Shown here: one piece after another, positions 40,648 to 53,724 of the stretch | Position numbering within the stretch: the stretch's first letter is position 1 | Layout: the number at the start of each line of letters is the position of its first letter | Assembly (NCBI GenBank): GCA_013433145.1 | Contig: CM024170.1 | Span: 9,125,366-9,189,365, forward strand | Length of the DNA: 64,000 nucleotides | Origin: Ascaris suum | Taxonomy: Eukaryota; Nematoda; Chromadorea; Rhabditida; Ascarididae | Direction: 5' to 3' | Translations under genes and position numbers: made by a program | The notes under the pieces: model-generated | The model's input: only the letters and a program-made list of their open reading frames with translations | What the model was told of the DNA's origin: nothing | The model's database searches: none

Positions 40648-41362
40648 CTGCATGTGAAAAGCTAGGAGTGTTCCTATAAGCAAATGCCCTCTCCTTTTAT
40701 ATGTACCGTCTCTCAAGCCATTTGTTGAGAGTTTGCTGTGTCTCATGGTCATCGCCCTTCTGTTCTGCCCGATAGTATTGATCCACGATATATTATTCTA
40801 TTATTTCTTATACTATTCCTTCACTCCTTTACACAACGGCCATTCGACTTTCCCTATAAACTCACCGGCAAACTCAAAGAATGATGTGGCATGAGAGCGA
40901 TGTAATCAGTTTTTTTGGCGGTCAGAGCAATAACAAACAAGGAATAATGCGAAATGACGAAATTGCATAACGGAAATATTATCTTGGAATGCCCTGTGAG
41001 TGTACCTTCTCTTGCACTAAGCACAGCTCTTCTACTGTCATAAGAAACTTACCTGTCCTGTTCCTATAAGATACTCTATATAATGTATGCTGTCTTCGAG
41101 CGACGATAAAGTATGCGAGTGTCGACCGTAGTATTTCAATGAACCGTTTTGAGATTCATGTTTTTTAGCTACAGACGGCACAACAGTTGCCCCAAATATT
41201 AATATCAGTGTGATTTTTAGATGTTGGTGCGAATAGCGGATGTGAGCATGTTAGCGGTTGTCGATTATGATGATATTCCGTTGTTTTAAGTCGTAATTGC
41301 AGCAAAATTTATACCAACGGAATAAAACAGTGTAATAATTATTGTTCGAATAGCTGTTGTAT

Positions 41363-41368
41363 TTTATT
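41363..41368 (-). terminator. Candidate poly(A) signal
   Basis: AATAAA on the minus strand, about 15 nt after the stop codon of the ORF at 41383-41652. Confidence 0.4.
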
Positions 41369-41382
41369 GTTGTTTTTTTCGT

Positions 41383-41652
41383 TTATCGTACGTGAATGTT
41401 TCTCAACTTAAGTGATAATCGCCATATTGAGTGCTTCTTGAACAAAGCTTTTTTTATAGAGAACAACACTGAATTCATATGAGCAGAAAATCGCCTCTTT
41501 GGGAATTCCTTTTTCGCAGTGACCAGAAGACTTCCTTCTAGAATCTTCATGCTTGTAAATTTAGCCATCTCCCCAATTTTTTTGCCACTTTTATTCACTC
41601 TCTTACTTTTCTTTTCTAAGAAACCATTTCCCATGCTTGCAGCATTTAGCAT
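41383..41652 (-). CDS. Candidate small basic protein, 89 aa
   Basis: ATG at 41652 opens 89 codons to TAA, closely followed by AATAAA. The product is strongly basic (Lys/Arg about a quarter): MLNAASMGNGFLEKKSKRVN, then KSGKKIGEMAKFTSMKI, and the end WRLSLKLRNIHVR. No signal peptide or membrane segment; a nuclear or ribosomal-type charge profile, but no known motif. A second minus frame in the 3' half is also open. No acceptor is visible within 30 nt upstream. Confidence 0.3.
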   Translation of the reverse strand: MLNAASMGNGFLEKKSKRVNKSGKKIGEMAKFTSMKILEGSLLVTAKKEFPKRRFSAHMNSVLFSIKKALFKKHSIWRLSLKLRNIHVR

Positions 41653-42075
41653 TCAAACCCCTTCATAAAACTTTCATGTGAGAATCGAAACACTACTTGG
41701 GACCTACATTGCTGCTGTGTCAATAAAAATCACTGTCATTGCTTATTGCATAAAATATTATAATCTCGTTTATTGAGCAAAGAAGTAAAATTTATTACAA
41801 CTTCTACTTTCATGTCCTAAAAATTATATACGACAATTATATCCATATTCCTTTTCGAAAAACAATACCAGATCACTTCCGAAATAACCAGAAAATATGC
41901 CGCATGGAAAATGAACGAAGTTGTACGTAAGAAGAGGAAAAGAGGCTTTATCCTTTATGATAGAACTTATGAGATTCCTAACTTCTGTTAAATTTCAGCA
42001 CAACGCTTCGAAATTAAATTATAATCACCATTTTGTAACATTATCGCCTCAGCAAAATATTTAAAGCATAGATTG

Positions 42076-42095
42076 TGTTATAAATATTTATAACA
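42076..42095. repeat. 20 bp perfect palindrome
   Basis: TGTTATAAATATTTATAACA reads the same on both strands. AT-rich, so it may be chance or a homeodomain/MADS-like binding site. Confidence 0.7.
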
Positions 42096-44610
42096 TAGCT
42101 TTGTGTTATGTTGTTGAAAGTTTTTTTGAATCTCTTTAAGTGATATTCTATCTCTCATCACTTCGTACGATAACACATTTCGTCGTTGGAATTAACATTT
42201 GCTATGGGTCTCCGAATACAATAAAGTGAATTTTATATTTGCCATTTATCTAACGAAAATAAAGATGAGCCGGTTTTCGTTTAAAGCGTGAGTGTAAAAG
42301 TGCACTGAAAGATTGACAAGTATGGAGCAGGGAAATTCGATTTGTTGCATGTTGAAGTCGACTCACTTTTGTGTTAACCACATAACTTGACGATTGCATC
42401 TAACGTCCACACTGAAAACTTTCTCGAGAATTTTAAGCACACAACCGTTAATTCCAACAGCTCTTCCGATGCTTTCTTCTTTGCTCGAATTATGCGCCTA
42501 ATAGGTATATGTTACCTTAATTGGAAAACAAGCTTCTTAATTTATTCTATAACTTTAAATAAAACCTCTCAGAGTCATGAATTTCCTGGAATCTGAGGGT
42601 GATGAATTACTGAGGTGAAAGGTTTAATTTTAATAGGGCTTGGTTTTGCTCTCAAAATTTCGGCGAGTTTCAACAGCAGTGCACCATGTTTTAGACCATG
42701 AAAAGAGACTTTTTTTTTTCAAATTGCAGTTAATAGAGGGTGGAGGGGGGGGGATCAACGATTTTTAAAAGAGTTTTTGTAGAGGAGCCTCATTTTTCCC
42801 GAAACTGTGAGGAGCTTTGCTGGGAGAGACTCATTAATTTATGGGTCTTTATTTCGACCTCATATAATAAGTGACAGATCATATGACATTTATTTCTTAC
42901 TGAATGCTTAAGTCTCTGATAATAATAACATGCGATCTTGCAATCTTGTTGAGTTCAATTGGATCCTTTGTGTTGGAGCATCCAAGTTTTCTTTTATTTC
43001 TTTTGTTGTCTGAATATGTTGCTGTTGTCTTTTTTCACTACATTTTTTCACTCATTTATATTATTTCTATCGCTCGCACTACTTCACCTCTTTTTGCCGT
43101 CATTTCACCGTTAAAATAAATCAACATTTCCTCTTTTACCTATGAATTCTTTTATTTGCAGATAACAGGTGTAGGCAGATACTCTTTGTGAAGCGTGCTC
43201 CTTCACTAAATTAAGAGCCGTTTAATTGATCGTTATTTGATTGTCACTGGTTCACTTTTCACTAATTGCTGCAATTCATACATGTTTCTGTAGGTTGCAT
43301 TCACCCGGTCGATCACTGACCCACCTGCTCGCTTATCTAAGAATAACTAATCACCTATCATGAAAGATGCTACCTTTGCTTGAGAAGGAAACTTCCGCGA
43401 ACAATGAGGGAATATTCATGAACGAGATTAGGTCGAAAAGAAGCGGCATTACGTTCGTTCCAAGAAAACGGCAACGAACGAAACACGCAGTATTCAACAT
43501 GACATATACTCCTCCCATCTGCGTAGTGTTCTGCACAACGCGATCCTATCATACATTTTTGCTATTATGGAGTGTTTAAGTGCACATCTCAGAGAAAAAT
43601 CCTTCACTTTTTATAGATTGAGCAGTCTTCGTCGCCTTATCCAGAGGGTCAAATCCAGAAATTGTACCGAATATACTATCCAAATCGAACAACGAAGATT
43701 ACATAAGTGAATGACAATCTTTACTGCTAAATTTTGCAAAATATCCTTTGCGAAATCCTTTATCAACTCGCCATTTCTTTTGCTGTTTTCTTTGATGCGC
43801 CTCCGCATGCTAATGCGACACATGCCACATCGATATGAGAACCTAGAAAGTGCATCCGACTTAGCAGTAGGGTGCAGGTTAAATCCGTTCCTAGTCGCGG
43901 TCATGGTCGATATCGGAGACGGGCTGAATCTGCCGCATGAACGTGGATTCGGTTTAAGAAGCTAAACTGCGGGCACCTGATCGGAAACCGAACTCAATCA
44001 AATGCTTAGCAAAGTAGTTTTGCTTCGTTAAAAAATTAAATTCGAAACGGATTTCTAGTTAATTACTTTGCTGAAACTAAAATAAGATATTTTTAGCACG
44101 GCCTGACCGCTGCCTCATCAACATACTCTTGAAGCCTCTGGCACTGAGTTCACTAAAAAATTTGCATATTATATCCTTCTGCCTACCCTCCCTCTTCTCC
44201 CACTCCTCCATTCGAGAGGAGATTTAAATGTTTACGTTCCCTTTTTCTAGCGTTTGCAGTTCTAATATTTCCATGAGATGGTGAGAGGCGCATATGTCCG
44301 CGCTGCAAATGTCATGTGTCCATGTATTGTGAAATAGACACATGATTGTCACAGCGACACACGTAGCTCCCATTTATTTTCGGTTGCAATGCATAATGAT
44401 CGATCGGTGAGTTGTTTACGCTCGTTAAGTAAACACGTTGACACATGCAGAGTGTTGCGTTATATTATCCTCTGGTTCTTTCCTGTTTCGTCGATACGGT
44501 TTTGGGGTGTGAAGGATTTGAAACGGAGTGCAAAATTGACGGCATCAGTGAAAGACCCGGAAGGGGAAAGAAATTAATTTTTCTACTGGATTTAAAAAAC
44601 TGATGTAATC

Positions 44611-44655
44611 ATGTAAAGTATTTATGTAAAGTATTTTCTCTATTTATGTAAAGTA
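44611..44655. repeat. Triplicated ATGTAAAGTA motif
   Basis: ATGTAAAGTATTT at 44611, again at 44624 and a third ATGTAAAGTA at 44646, just upstream of AATAAA. Tandem array in what may be a 3' UTR. Confidence 0.75.
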
Positions 44656-45031
44656 ATCAATAAAGAATGTGCATGGTATCGTAATAACTATAGGAAATGA
44701 AAATTTGAATTTAGGATAGGCCGATTGACGAGAAGAGGAAGGGAATGAAGGGGAGGGGGTAGAAGGGGATACATCCTGCTTGATATTCTAAATTCGTTTC
44801 AGTGAGGTCTGTCTCCTGCAAAATTTAACCCCCTTGCCAATGTTGGTGTTTTCCGCTCTCCTCTAAGGAAATTTTCCCATAAGCTGCGGATCGTTTTCGC
44901 GGGCATACTTATCCAGCTATGCTGCTATCAAGGAGGTGGCAATATAAAGGCAAATGGAAGTAGCAAACTCATGGCAACTATTCTTAATGAAAACTCAGCG
45001 GAAACCAGTTGGCGTTTGAATCGGTTTCACC

Positions 45032-45148
45032 GGTGCTGAGATATTAGGACAGGGTGGGGCGCAAAAGATTCACGCTCCACTCTGCCCATCTACCTCAACG
45101 CCACCCTGCCCACCTACCTCAGCACCACTTTGCCCAGCTACCTCAGCA
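45032..45148. repeat. 24 bp minisatellite with inverted copy
   Basis: Three 24 bp units, 45077-45100, 45101-45124 and 45125-45148, share CCAC-x-(C/T)-TGCCCA-x-CTACCTCA. 24 bp is eight codons, and in one frame each unit reads P-x-C-P-x-T-S-[TA]. Directly upstream, 45032-45061 is an inverted copy (GGTGCTGAG...ACAGGGTGG-GGCG), so the locus can fold into a hairpin with a loop of about 15 nt. GC-rich against the background. Confidence 0.75.
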
Positions 45149-47859
45149 CGTATGGAATTGAGTCAGACGATAGGAGAAAAAGTTGGGCTTTGCCACGTGT
45201 TATCATGAACGAAAGATTTTGCATAGAAGTATATTGCTGTCCATGTGCTTATCCACTGGTTTGATGTTTGCTTATCTACCTGCATGTTGTTATCTACGTA
45301 GAAGCCAATTTTCGTAAGAACATAAGCAGCTCTTCCTCATTTTTACAGTCCTCCTGATGGGGGGAGGGGGAGGAGGGTTGGTTGCTTTGTGGAGAGTAAT
45401 CTATTTATCAACAAAGTGTTTGTTCAAAAGAAATAAGGTAATTTGTGATGCTTAGTTTAGACCACTGAGAGCTAAGCCATTGGTATGGTTCAGTGATGAG
45501 GTAATTTCTTACTTCGTAGTGATATTCTTTCCTCTTCTCTTTTTTAACGAGAACTTCTTTAAAAACACTCATTAGAGATCGCTAGTAAGCCTGAGCTTAA
45601 ACATCAAACTTGCATGGAAAGTTCGTACAACGCGATCGAATTTAAGGACTTACTGTAATCCATATGAACTTTGTTATTTATATCGCCTTATCTACCGTCA
45701 AATTCGATTTCGCCAGACAACCTGAACTTTGCTGAATAACCTGAATCTCGCTGGAGTTTTTTGGTGATGTGGTTTATATGCATTGTACGAGGTTGTAGGG
45801 GGTCTCTAGGCAAACAACTTACACTACAGAAAAAACCCCTTCAGTGCTCGCCATCGTTGGATCATTCGCTCACACATTCCAGCTGTCTGCATGCCAGTCG
45901 TTGAGCTCTCCACAACGTCTCACTTGTAGTAGCACTCTTTCAACGAGCGCGCAGTGTCATTATTAACTCCAACATCCATATTTTCGTTGCCATGAAGTCG
46001 CATTTACAAAGCCCGTTGTGGCTATGTCACGTCTGCACATGTCTGTCTGCTTGTCTGTCCGCCTCTTTGTCTGTCGTCTTGGTTTGAAGTTCAAAAACAC
46101 TGATCTACCACTGCGAAGTTTGATCAGAATATTGACCTGCACCATTCCAATATAATTCATCAACCCGGAAAAAGTTGTAGACATTTGAGAACACGTTAAA
46201 ATTTGTACATGGAAAAACACATCACTTCCTGTCAGCTTTGAAATCGTTGAAATCGTGAAGAATACATGAGTCTTTTTTGGGAGACTTTCCGATTTCTTTA
46301 CTCGTTTTCCGTTGACGAGTGAAAATTTAAAAACGCTCCTTATATCGACTCATCTAATCATTTTTTTCTACTAGGTTCAATTTGGTGAGGAAATTCTTCA
46401 CTCTTTAATCCTCATTTCGACATGGTAAAAAGTCAGCGCGACTGTGTCATTATTGGCAATAGGTAGAGCGTTTAAGTCGTCCATAAGGCTAATTATAAAA
46501 CTTAGATTTTATTCAAACTCGGGTTTCCAGCTCTTTTCTAATACTCATGTGCCATTAATTGCGAACATCGATTGTTTATTCAAATTCTCAGTAGTGATCT
46601 GCCGTGAAAACATTCCCCCCGTTCCATTCAACGAGGGAAGTACAAAAGATTGACTATCACTCAAAAATTGTCCTCCTTACTCTCACTGTCATCATAGAAT
46701 ATTTTCGCGAAAAATCTAAATTTTACTGGCAGAGGGTACCGTTTACTAAAGTGGGGAAGTTTCTGTCGTAAAAATCGACACTTTTTTACACCAAAGAAGT
46801 TTTCAGACATGCAAAAATCTCGTGTTCGATGTTGGGTTTTTCTTCGGAGCTGTTGCGTCTTTGGCTTCTCTCTGATACTTGAGGTAGAAAGAATTAATTT
46901 TTATTTTACTTCAGTCGTCCAACAACTGGAAAATACCCATTGAAATTTAGACAAGGGTTAGCTGATTACAGGCATCACGTTATCAAAAGCAATGTATGAT
47001 ACATAATGTCGGTTAAGAGGGCTAATGAAACCATAATTCCATGCAGATATAGCAATATTTAGCGTTTAGTAGTGAGAGATGTGTTCTTCATTGCCACATG
47101 TCGTCACATTTCAGTTGCCTGAGTTCGAGTACTGCAAAGGTTAACATCATGACTAGATGATGTACTAGATGAAGAGTGAAGCTATCACATCATGAAGCTG
47201 GAGCAACTCACACTGAAAAAGATTTATGTTTTAAGTTCTTTGCTGCCTATTTAGCTAGAAAGTGGAAATTCTTTTCTTTTCAAAGCGATTCTATGAGGAT
47301 GCCAGTGTATGCCGAAGTCGATCTTGGACGCCTCTAGCTCATGACTCAAAAAAGCTGAAGTCATGAAATTAATGAGGTAGAGCAGAATTGAGTTTTAAAT
47401 TTCCGTAGTCTTTGCATCTAGCGAAATCTATTTCGAGATCAAAAAGTCCTCTCAATATTCGGCTAAAGAATCGAAGGGGAAAAGTCATACTGTTAATGGT
47501 TTCAATAAGCGATGTATATACTAGCGTAAGGATGAGTTTTGAAAGATAGCTTTACCGTCATATTATTAAGTTTTGCGATCTCTATTCTCTTCCTATTCTG
47601 TGGCTGCCAACAAAGCGAAGCAAAATAAATTGTAAAAGTGATTTAATATAACAAAGCAAAGCAAAACAATAAACCAAAGAAGTTGAAGCAGTGTACTGCA
47701 GTGTTGGAATACTTTCGCTTAAAACGCATTCAAATGAACATCGAGTGTTTGAGTGTATGTGAAGATGGCCAACTATTAGAATATAGTCTGTCCCCAAAGA
47801 TTCGTGAATAAACAACAGAAATGAACGAAGCAAGAAAAAATCACTTAAAAATTGGGCCT
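45149..47859. other. Intergenic tract
   Basis: AT-rich. A GTCT/GTCC simple repeat lies at 46031-46078 (GTCTGTCTGCTTGTCTGTCC). Frames at 45963-46220 (-) and 46444-46653 (+) have no ATG at their ends and no splice context. Nothing else. Confidence 0.3.
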
Positions 47860-48090
47860 GCGTTCGTGTTGTTCGATGTCGACTGAGCTGCCTCTGTTTT
47901 CCGCTGTGTGCTTTAGTCAGATCTGAGTTGACGTATGGCGTTCCTGATCCACCGTCGACTTATCTCTTTGTCTGTGGACGCCGATCCAACTACGATCACT
48001 GCTAGAGTCGACGATCCCGATCACTGAGTTCCCGTTTGCTGCGACCGGCCTAGTTGTTGCGCTACTCCAAATATTGACGCCTTTCGTTTA
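47860..48090. other. GC-richer patch open on both strands
   Basis: On plus, a frame without ATG is open from about 47810 to 48003 (ending YLFVCGRRSNYDHC), and a second has an ATG at 47935 (30 codons). On minus, 48085-47917 is open (NSVIGIVDSSSDRSWIGVHR). The minus string IVDSSSDRSWI loosely recalls the active-site region of retrotransposon aspartic proteases (D-S-G-x), but the catalytic Gly is Ser and there is no neighbouring polyprotein. Treat as unassigned. Confidence 0.2.
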
Positions 48091-48276
48091 TCAATGATCA
48101 CCTTTTTTTAGTTCTGCCAGTTACTTAAGAATATGCAGATGATGTTGAGGTGATTCGCCTTACAGTTGTCAGATTCTCTTGTGCAACGACTTGTATGCAC
48201 TTTTACACTGCTTTGTGAACCACACCTCAAATTTGGGTAATCAAACCTTCGTTATCATATTTAGACAGTGGAACGT

Positions 48277-48485
48277 GAGAAAAAACACTTAATTATCAGA
48301 GACATACACAATATGATGATAGGTTAAAGCGCGATGAAGAAAACACTTGCATAATTACCGGAGACGTACGTGATATTATAGTATATTATAACTCGACGGG
48401 AAAAACGCATACTTATTAGACACGCACATTACACGGCATAAGCACAAGTATGCAGCAACACGACCGGGAACAAACACACATATAA
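48277..48485. repeat. Degenerate ~60-66 bp tandem repeat
   Basis: Units begin GAGAAAAAACACTTAATTAT (about 48277), GAAGAAAACACTTGCATAAT (about 48337), GGGAAAAACGCATACTTATT (about 48398) and GGGAACAAACACACATATAA (about 48466). Each has an AAACAC-CTTA core followed by GAGAC/GACAC-RTAC-like sequence. Three to four diverged copies; an old minisatellite. Confidence 0.6.
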
Positions 48486-51400
48486 GCAAAAGAGCGAAGT
48501 CGCAACAACAATCTAGGTCGCCGTTCAACAGTTGTTAAAACTTTGGGGTTCGTTCATATAGCCTTGTTGTTGATACCTTCTGGTATTTACGGCTCGTCCC
48601 TTTGTGCGATTGCCTGACCGCAAAAGTTGCTTATGCGCTAATTTGATGCGCATAAATTTTATAATGTGTTCATGGCAGCTTCTGTCTTTATGCTTTTTTT
48701 GAAGACAAAGCACTGATAGGCCCTCTTTGTGTCACGTTCTGCCACTCGCACATGCATCTCCTTTTTTGTGCATAACACACCTGGGCGGCCAATAACAATC
48801 TCCCTTTTGTTTGCCTTGATTTCACCACCACTCACTGTCTTCTGCAGAACTTATTCTGCAGGTTTAGTCAACTGTCACTTTATTTATTTATTCACGCGCA
48901 GCCGCGGCATCAAGGTTTGTTGTACTTCCGCATAAATAAAACCTAATAGAGCATTTTTTGGCATTTTATTCGCGCACTTCTATTATTTCTGTAAGGTTTT
49001 AGTCGTTCATGAGCGAATAAGTATACAAAAGTGTTTTACATGAAGCTCTTCTCGTTTTATTTTTCAAATTCTTTTTCCTCTTTTACTTGCGCTATTGCGC
49101 TTTTTTTACAACTTTGCAACGCTATTCATCTTCATTGCTGCCAATATCGCCTTCTTGGCTTTCTTGTAATCGTTCTTATGCCACTAAAAAGTGGCAATTT
49201 GAAGCGACTTATCGTCTATGCACGTCTTCATCCCAGCGAAGAGAGGCATTGCGGTATTCGAGCAACGTTTATTGCTTGTTTCCTCTTCCTCTTCCTTCAT
49301 TTTGTTGTCAGCGGTGCTATTGAGCGGCTGTATCAATGAAGAACTCCTCCATGTTGATATCAATGCTCTATTTGCATATTTGTGTAAATGTGTATTGTAA
49401 TTGCGAGTTAAATATTTCTAGGAATCAATTAATCATTGTTCTGAGTGCTTTATTGATATGACGGATGGATTTGCGTTATGCTGTTGTGTTGACTGACTTG
49501 ATTCTATCGGGTTATTTTTTTCTCTTTCTTTTTGCACATAGCACTCCCATCTAAAGACCGAGAATAGTCGCGTGAATATTTTTTCTCCTTTTTAAAATTT
49601 CATGTATTTGAAGTTGTTACTGGGGGGGGGGGACGCAAATGCCCCCAGTCGTGATATGATTTTTGAGCACTGAACGTTGAAGAGTTTTTGTAGTTACTTT
49701 ACAAATAACAGTGATACGCAACATGTAGAAAGTAATTTAAACACATTAAAACATTTTTGTGGATCGGTAAACATTTGTGAGGAAACCCTGTGGTCATTTC
49801 GCGGGCTTGATAGCGATTTAGGCGATTCACTTATTGTTAAGTCCTCCATGTTTTGCTTCGTTCGTAGAAGTAATGTTGATGTCAAGTTGTTATTTCCAAA
49901 AAGTTGTGATGAAATAAATCGAGGCTGTCTATTTCTCTGAATTAATTCAATTTAATAGTTTGAATTGTCAACAGACCTGTTCGCTTTAAGCATAAAGCAT
50001 ATTTCCAGCTGTTTGTTTCCTATCGTTTAAAGCAAACATAGGAGACACAAATCATGCGCGCTATCATTTTAGTTTGTTTTGTGCAAATGCAATATTGGTA
50101 TATTATAAAATCTTGTCTAATGCTTAGTATAATGTTACTAGGTGACATTCATTTAGTTCGCTGTTTAACTTCCGCCGACGCATAGAACATTAGTAATACA
50201 ACTCTTATAGACTAAATGTTAAATGCTTGTGAGGCGATATTGTTTGATCACTTCATTATTCATACTAGAATATTGCTATCCTTAATGAAAAGTTGAAAAT
50301 TTTCGCGAGGAATACAATAAATTTCAGGTTATTCTGGATAAAGTTTTATGGAAATTCCTAAAAAATCTTTCAACGCTACTTAGAGGTTGTTCTTCTACCC
50401 TTGAACTTATATACGTGGAAGAATATAAAACAAGGATAATTTTCCTATTAAGTGAAGCGTTATATATTTGTTTATCTGCAATTCCAGAATGAACTATTTT
50501 CGCAGTTTTGTTTTTCTTTGGAAAACAGTGACTGTTTGAAGAAATACTTCTTCGCAACCTTTTTTTGAATTTCAGGATCACAGTCTATTATATTCTTAGC
50601 CTTTCTCAAAACATCATTAGTGCCTTCCAGAAGCTTCCAAGCGTTGGCAACGAATTTGCGGGCTACCGAATAATATGCTGAGTTGATGTAGCTTCCATAA
50701 AAAGCTTGAAGGATTTATATGGAAAGATGTGTTGAGAAATCAGAGAGATTTCGAACGATGTCAACTAGCTCTGTGGTAATTTTAGAACCAGACAATAAAA
50801 GAGGAGTATTAATTTAGCAATAAATTAATGAAGTGATATGATGAATTGAACAAATGATGCTTAATATGATAAAATGAGAAGGGAACACATACGAGAAAAT
50901 TTTTCGCGTACAATTTTTTTTTCTTTCTCATTTACAGTGATTTGCAACTCACCCATAAACATAATAAAGTTTACTACTACAAATAGGAAATAATTCAGAG
51001 AATCAGAGGGAAAACTTTCCATTGTAATACCTTTGGTATTAAAGTCGAGTAGCCTAGGAGGAGGCAAAGAAATGAAATTAAATCACGGATTGAATAAAAA
51101 CTTCTAACTGTTTAGAGTCAACGTGATGAGTAAAGCATTGTTTGAAGCAGTTGTTAACATCACTGTTGCAGCTTTTTTACTGACCCCTCGTAATTGTCTA
51201 AATTAATTCTTAATTCATTTCTATTATATTTGTATCCTCTCATAATAATGAAAGAGTCCCCTCTTTTATATTGTGAAATCATTAATGTGTTGTGTGTTTG
51301 TGATGCATAAGAGACGATCGAGGAGCGCTCACTGAAAGAGAATCAAACACGCGAATTGCATTTGTTTGCAGACATCCAACATCCGACAGTGTGCACACTA

Positions 51401-53700
51401 TGTTAGTGTCACATTGTGTCGCGTAGATCTTTCTTCCTCTTCCATATCGACTCTAATCGCCTCAGATTGTCGTTTCTTTTGTAGGTCTTGCTGAGGGATT
51501 ACTCGGAAATATTTAAATTAATAATAAGAGAAGTGAATGGCCTGTGAGTAATATGGTCTCTGTTGAAGATCAATAGGAAGCAGATGTGTCGATGTGCCGA
51601 CTCACTATGGCTGCTATTGTTATATAACGAATGTTTGGCATCACTATTTTATTTAACAACCTGTTGTATTAGACATAGCATTTACTTTCTATGCCTCGCT
51701 GGTCTTCACATTATCTCTCCCTCTTTTCCCCGTCCCTCCTCGGCCATCATTTGCATCCAACTAAAATGTCCGCAAATTTCGTTACTTTAATTACTTTTGA
51801 AATGTTTAACTGTTGTCGTATTTCTAAGAAATCCTTGAAGAGGGAGCAGAGAACCAAGTCGTATTAAATTTGCGACACTGCCGGTGATTCGACTTCATAA
51901 GAAGGCAGCTTATTGGGCGATTCCTTGACATCTCTTTGGCACGCCCGAATATGCGTCGATGCGGACGTTTAATTGACAATTAAAGTGACCCAGTCGAACG
52001 TGCCTCGTTTTCGAATTCCTTAAGAACAGGAAATACGGTTTGAATCCATATATTAATTTATAACAACTTTGCTAATCAGTAAGGTAATTTGCATATGGCC
52101 TGTGAGAACGGAACGTTCACCTAGTCACTTGCATGCTCCAACTTTGTATGAGTCGGTTTGTTAGCACACTTCATTATTAAAACTCCAAAATAATAATACC
52201 ACAAGTTATTGTAATAGAACGCCTGTTGTCTAATGTTCTAAAGTACTGCTCTTACATCGATCCGTTCTTATGCCTGTCACATAGTATGTCGACGAGACCG
52301 CAGTTTCTTTGGCTTGGAGTGAAGCTATTATTTTGATCACTGATATGTATTGTTTGATGAGCCTTTGCATTGATTTTTCCAAATCATACGCTGTATTTTG
52401 TAGCTTGTATGTTGTCCAAATCACAATGGGATCAGGGATCAGTGCGATCGCATGTTGAGCATTATGCTGCTTGAGCCTCCGAGGTTTGAGGGTGCGAGTG
52501 AAGTGGCTCTAACGCTAAAGACCTTGAGCTCGATTTCACTTCCAAGCTAACCCCAGTGAAAACCCTTAATATTGCAAATAGCATTCTTTATATAATTCCG
52601 TCAATTTCCCTTGAAATTGCGCCACATAACGCCATGGTTGTTTATTTATATGCATATAGGCCTTTCTGTGTAAAATTTGTTTTTGCAACAAGAAAAATCT
52701 GAGTCTATAATAGTTTCCTTTATGGAATATTTATAGAGCTGTTCGATCCCATAAAATTATGCATTTTGGACTTGAACGTTAGACGCGAGCTGTTGATTCG
52801 GTAGAGTGAATTGCAAAGTAACGCATATTGATCGTATCTCTGATTCGCTTCCAAGATTTTTGCAATTGGGCTCACAGACGAACCGCTTTGAATGGAATTT
52901 CAGAAAACGAAACATAAACAATGGGCGCATTTTTCCTCGTTCATTTGTGCATTTTGACCCCGATTATTGTTCTTTTTTTTGTCGTTAAAAATCCGTTCTT
53001 TTACACTTTTAATGTAAGTAAATTTTTGACATTCAAATTTTACGACACTTTGCATCTTCGTAACCACTTATAACATCATCGAGGAACGAAGTCTGCTCGG
53101 TGAAAGCATCTTCAGTCTAAGCTATACTCACGGAATATCATTGCCTTAGCTTTGTGACTTGCAAATCGAAACTTGTAGAAGCAGAGAGACGTCGGCGGCG
53201 ACATCAGCGCGTGGAAATTACGACCGTTTTATGTTTTTTCGAGGTTTCAACAAGGAAAGTGACGTGCGAATCTTAAATTTCATCACATTTTTGCTCTTGT
53301 TTTGTCACATTTGTTGCGTTTTGTGATTTTTCTCACATTTTTTGCTACACATCACAAATCTTAATTTTAAAGGTCATTAATGTTATGTTTTATGTGATTT
53401 TAAAACTATCTTAAGAGCTGAAAGTTGAAAGTACCGTTTATTTGTTTCCGATGGAAGAAGCCTTCATCTAAGAGGGATCCCTAAATATGCTTTCCTCCTT
53501 GCCGACGACCAGATCCTCACGAGGAATGTTAATGCTTTCACCCAGCTTCGACATTCCATTTCTAAAAACCTTAATTTTTCATCGCTTTTACACATCATTA
53601 TTCATGCCAGCCGGCTGCAATCTTCGACCTTTTCGACTTATTAGCTCTCTTAAATGACAATGAATTCGCTGTTTAATTGTCAGGGGTTTTTCAATTTATT
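48486..53700. other. 5 kb gene-poor tract
   Basis: AT-rich. Weak items: an acceptor GTTTGCAG ending at 51371 followed by 40 open codons to TGA (51372-51494) that are Ser/Cys-rich (TSNIRQCAHYVSVTLCRVDL); a tRNA-like string near 52506-52545 (GTGGCTCTAACGCTAAAG, then GAGCTCGATTTC) with too short a box spacing for a tRNA; and an 87-codon ATG frame at 49680-49940. No convincing gene. Confidence 0.25.
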
Positions 53701-53724
53701 CTCTCACTGAAAAGAGGCTGTCAA

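Larger units (their letters stand above)
41700..45031. other. Intergenic with ambiguous small frames
   Basis: At 43351-43579 three frames on two strands are open, with acceptor- and donor-like edges on minus (GTTGTGCAG near 43526, AAAG|GTAGCA near 43374). At 43611-43904 a minus ATG frame of 97 codons has a basic helical stretch (RRRIKENSKRNGELIKDFAK) and then a hydrophobic part; a donor GCA|GTAAAG may cut it. At 44389-44577 a plus ATG frame of 62 codons carries a perfect internal donor TCG|GTGAGT after six codons and an AATAAA 80 nt after its stop. None can be settled. Confidence 0.2.

Noticed and set aside
47917..48085. Retrotransposon protease-like string
   Set aside because: Catalytic D-S-G has Ser for Gly and no adjacent polyprotein domains are seen.
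52480..52560. Possible tRNA or SINE head
   Set aside because: A and B boxes are only about 26 nt apart and the arms do not fold into a cloverleaf.
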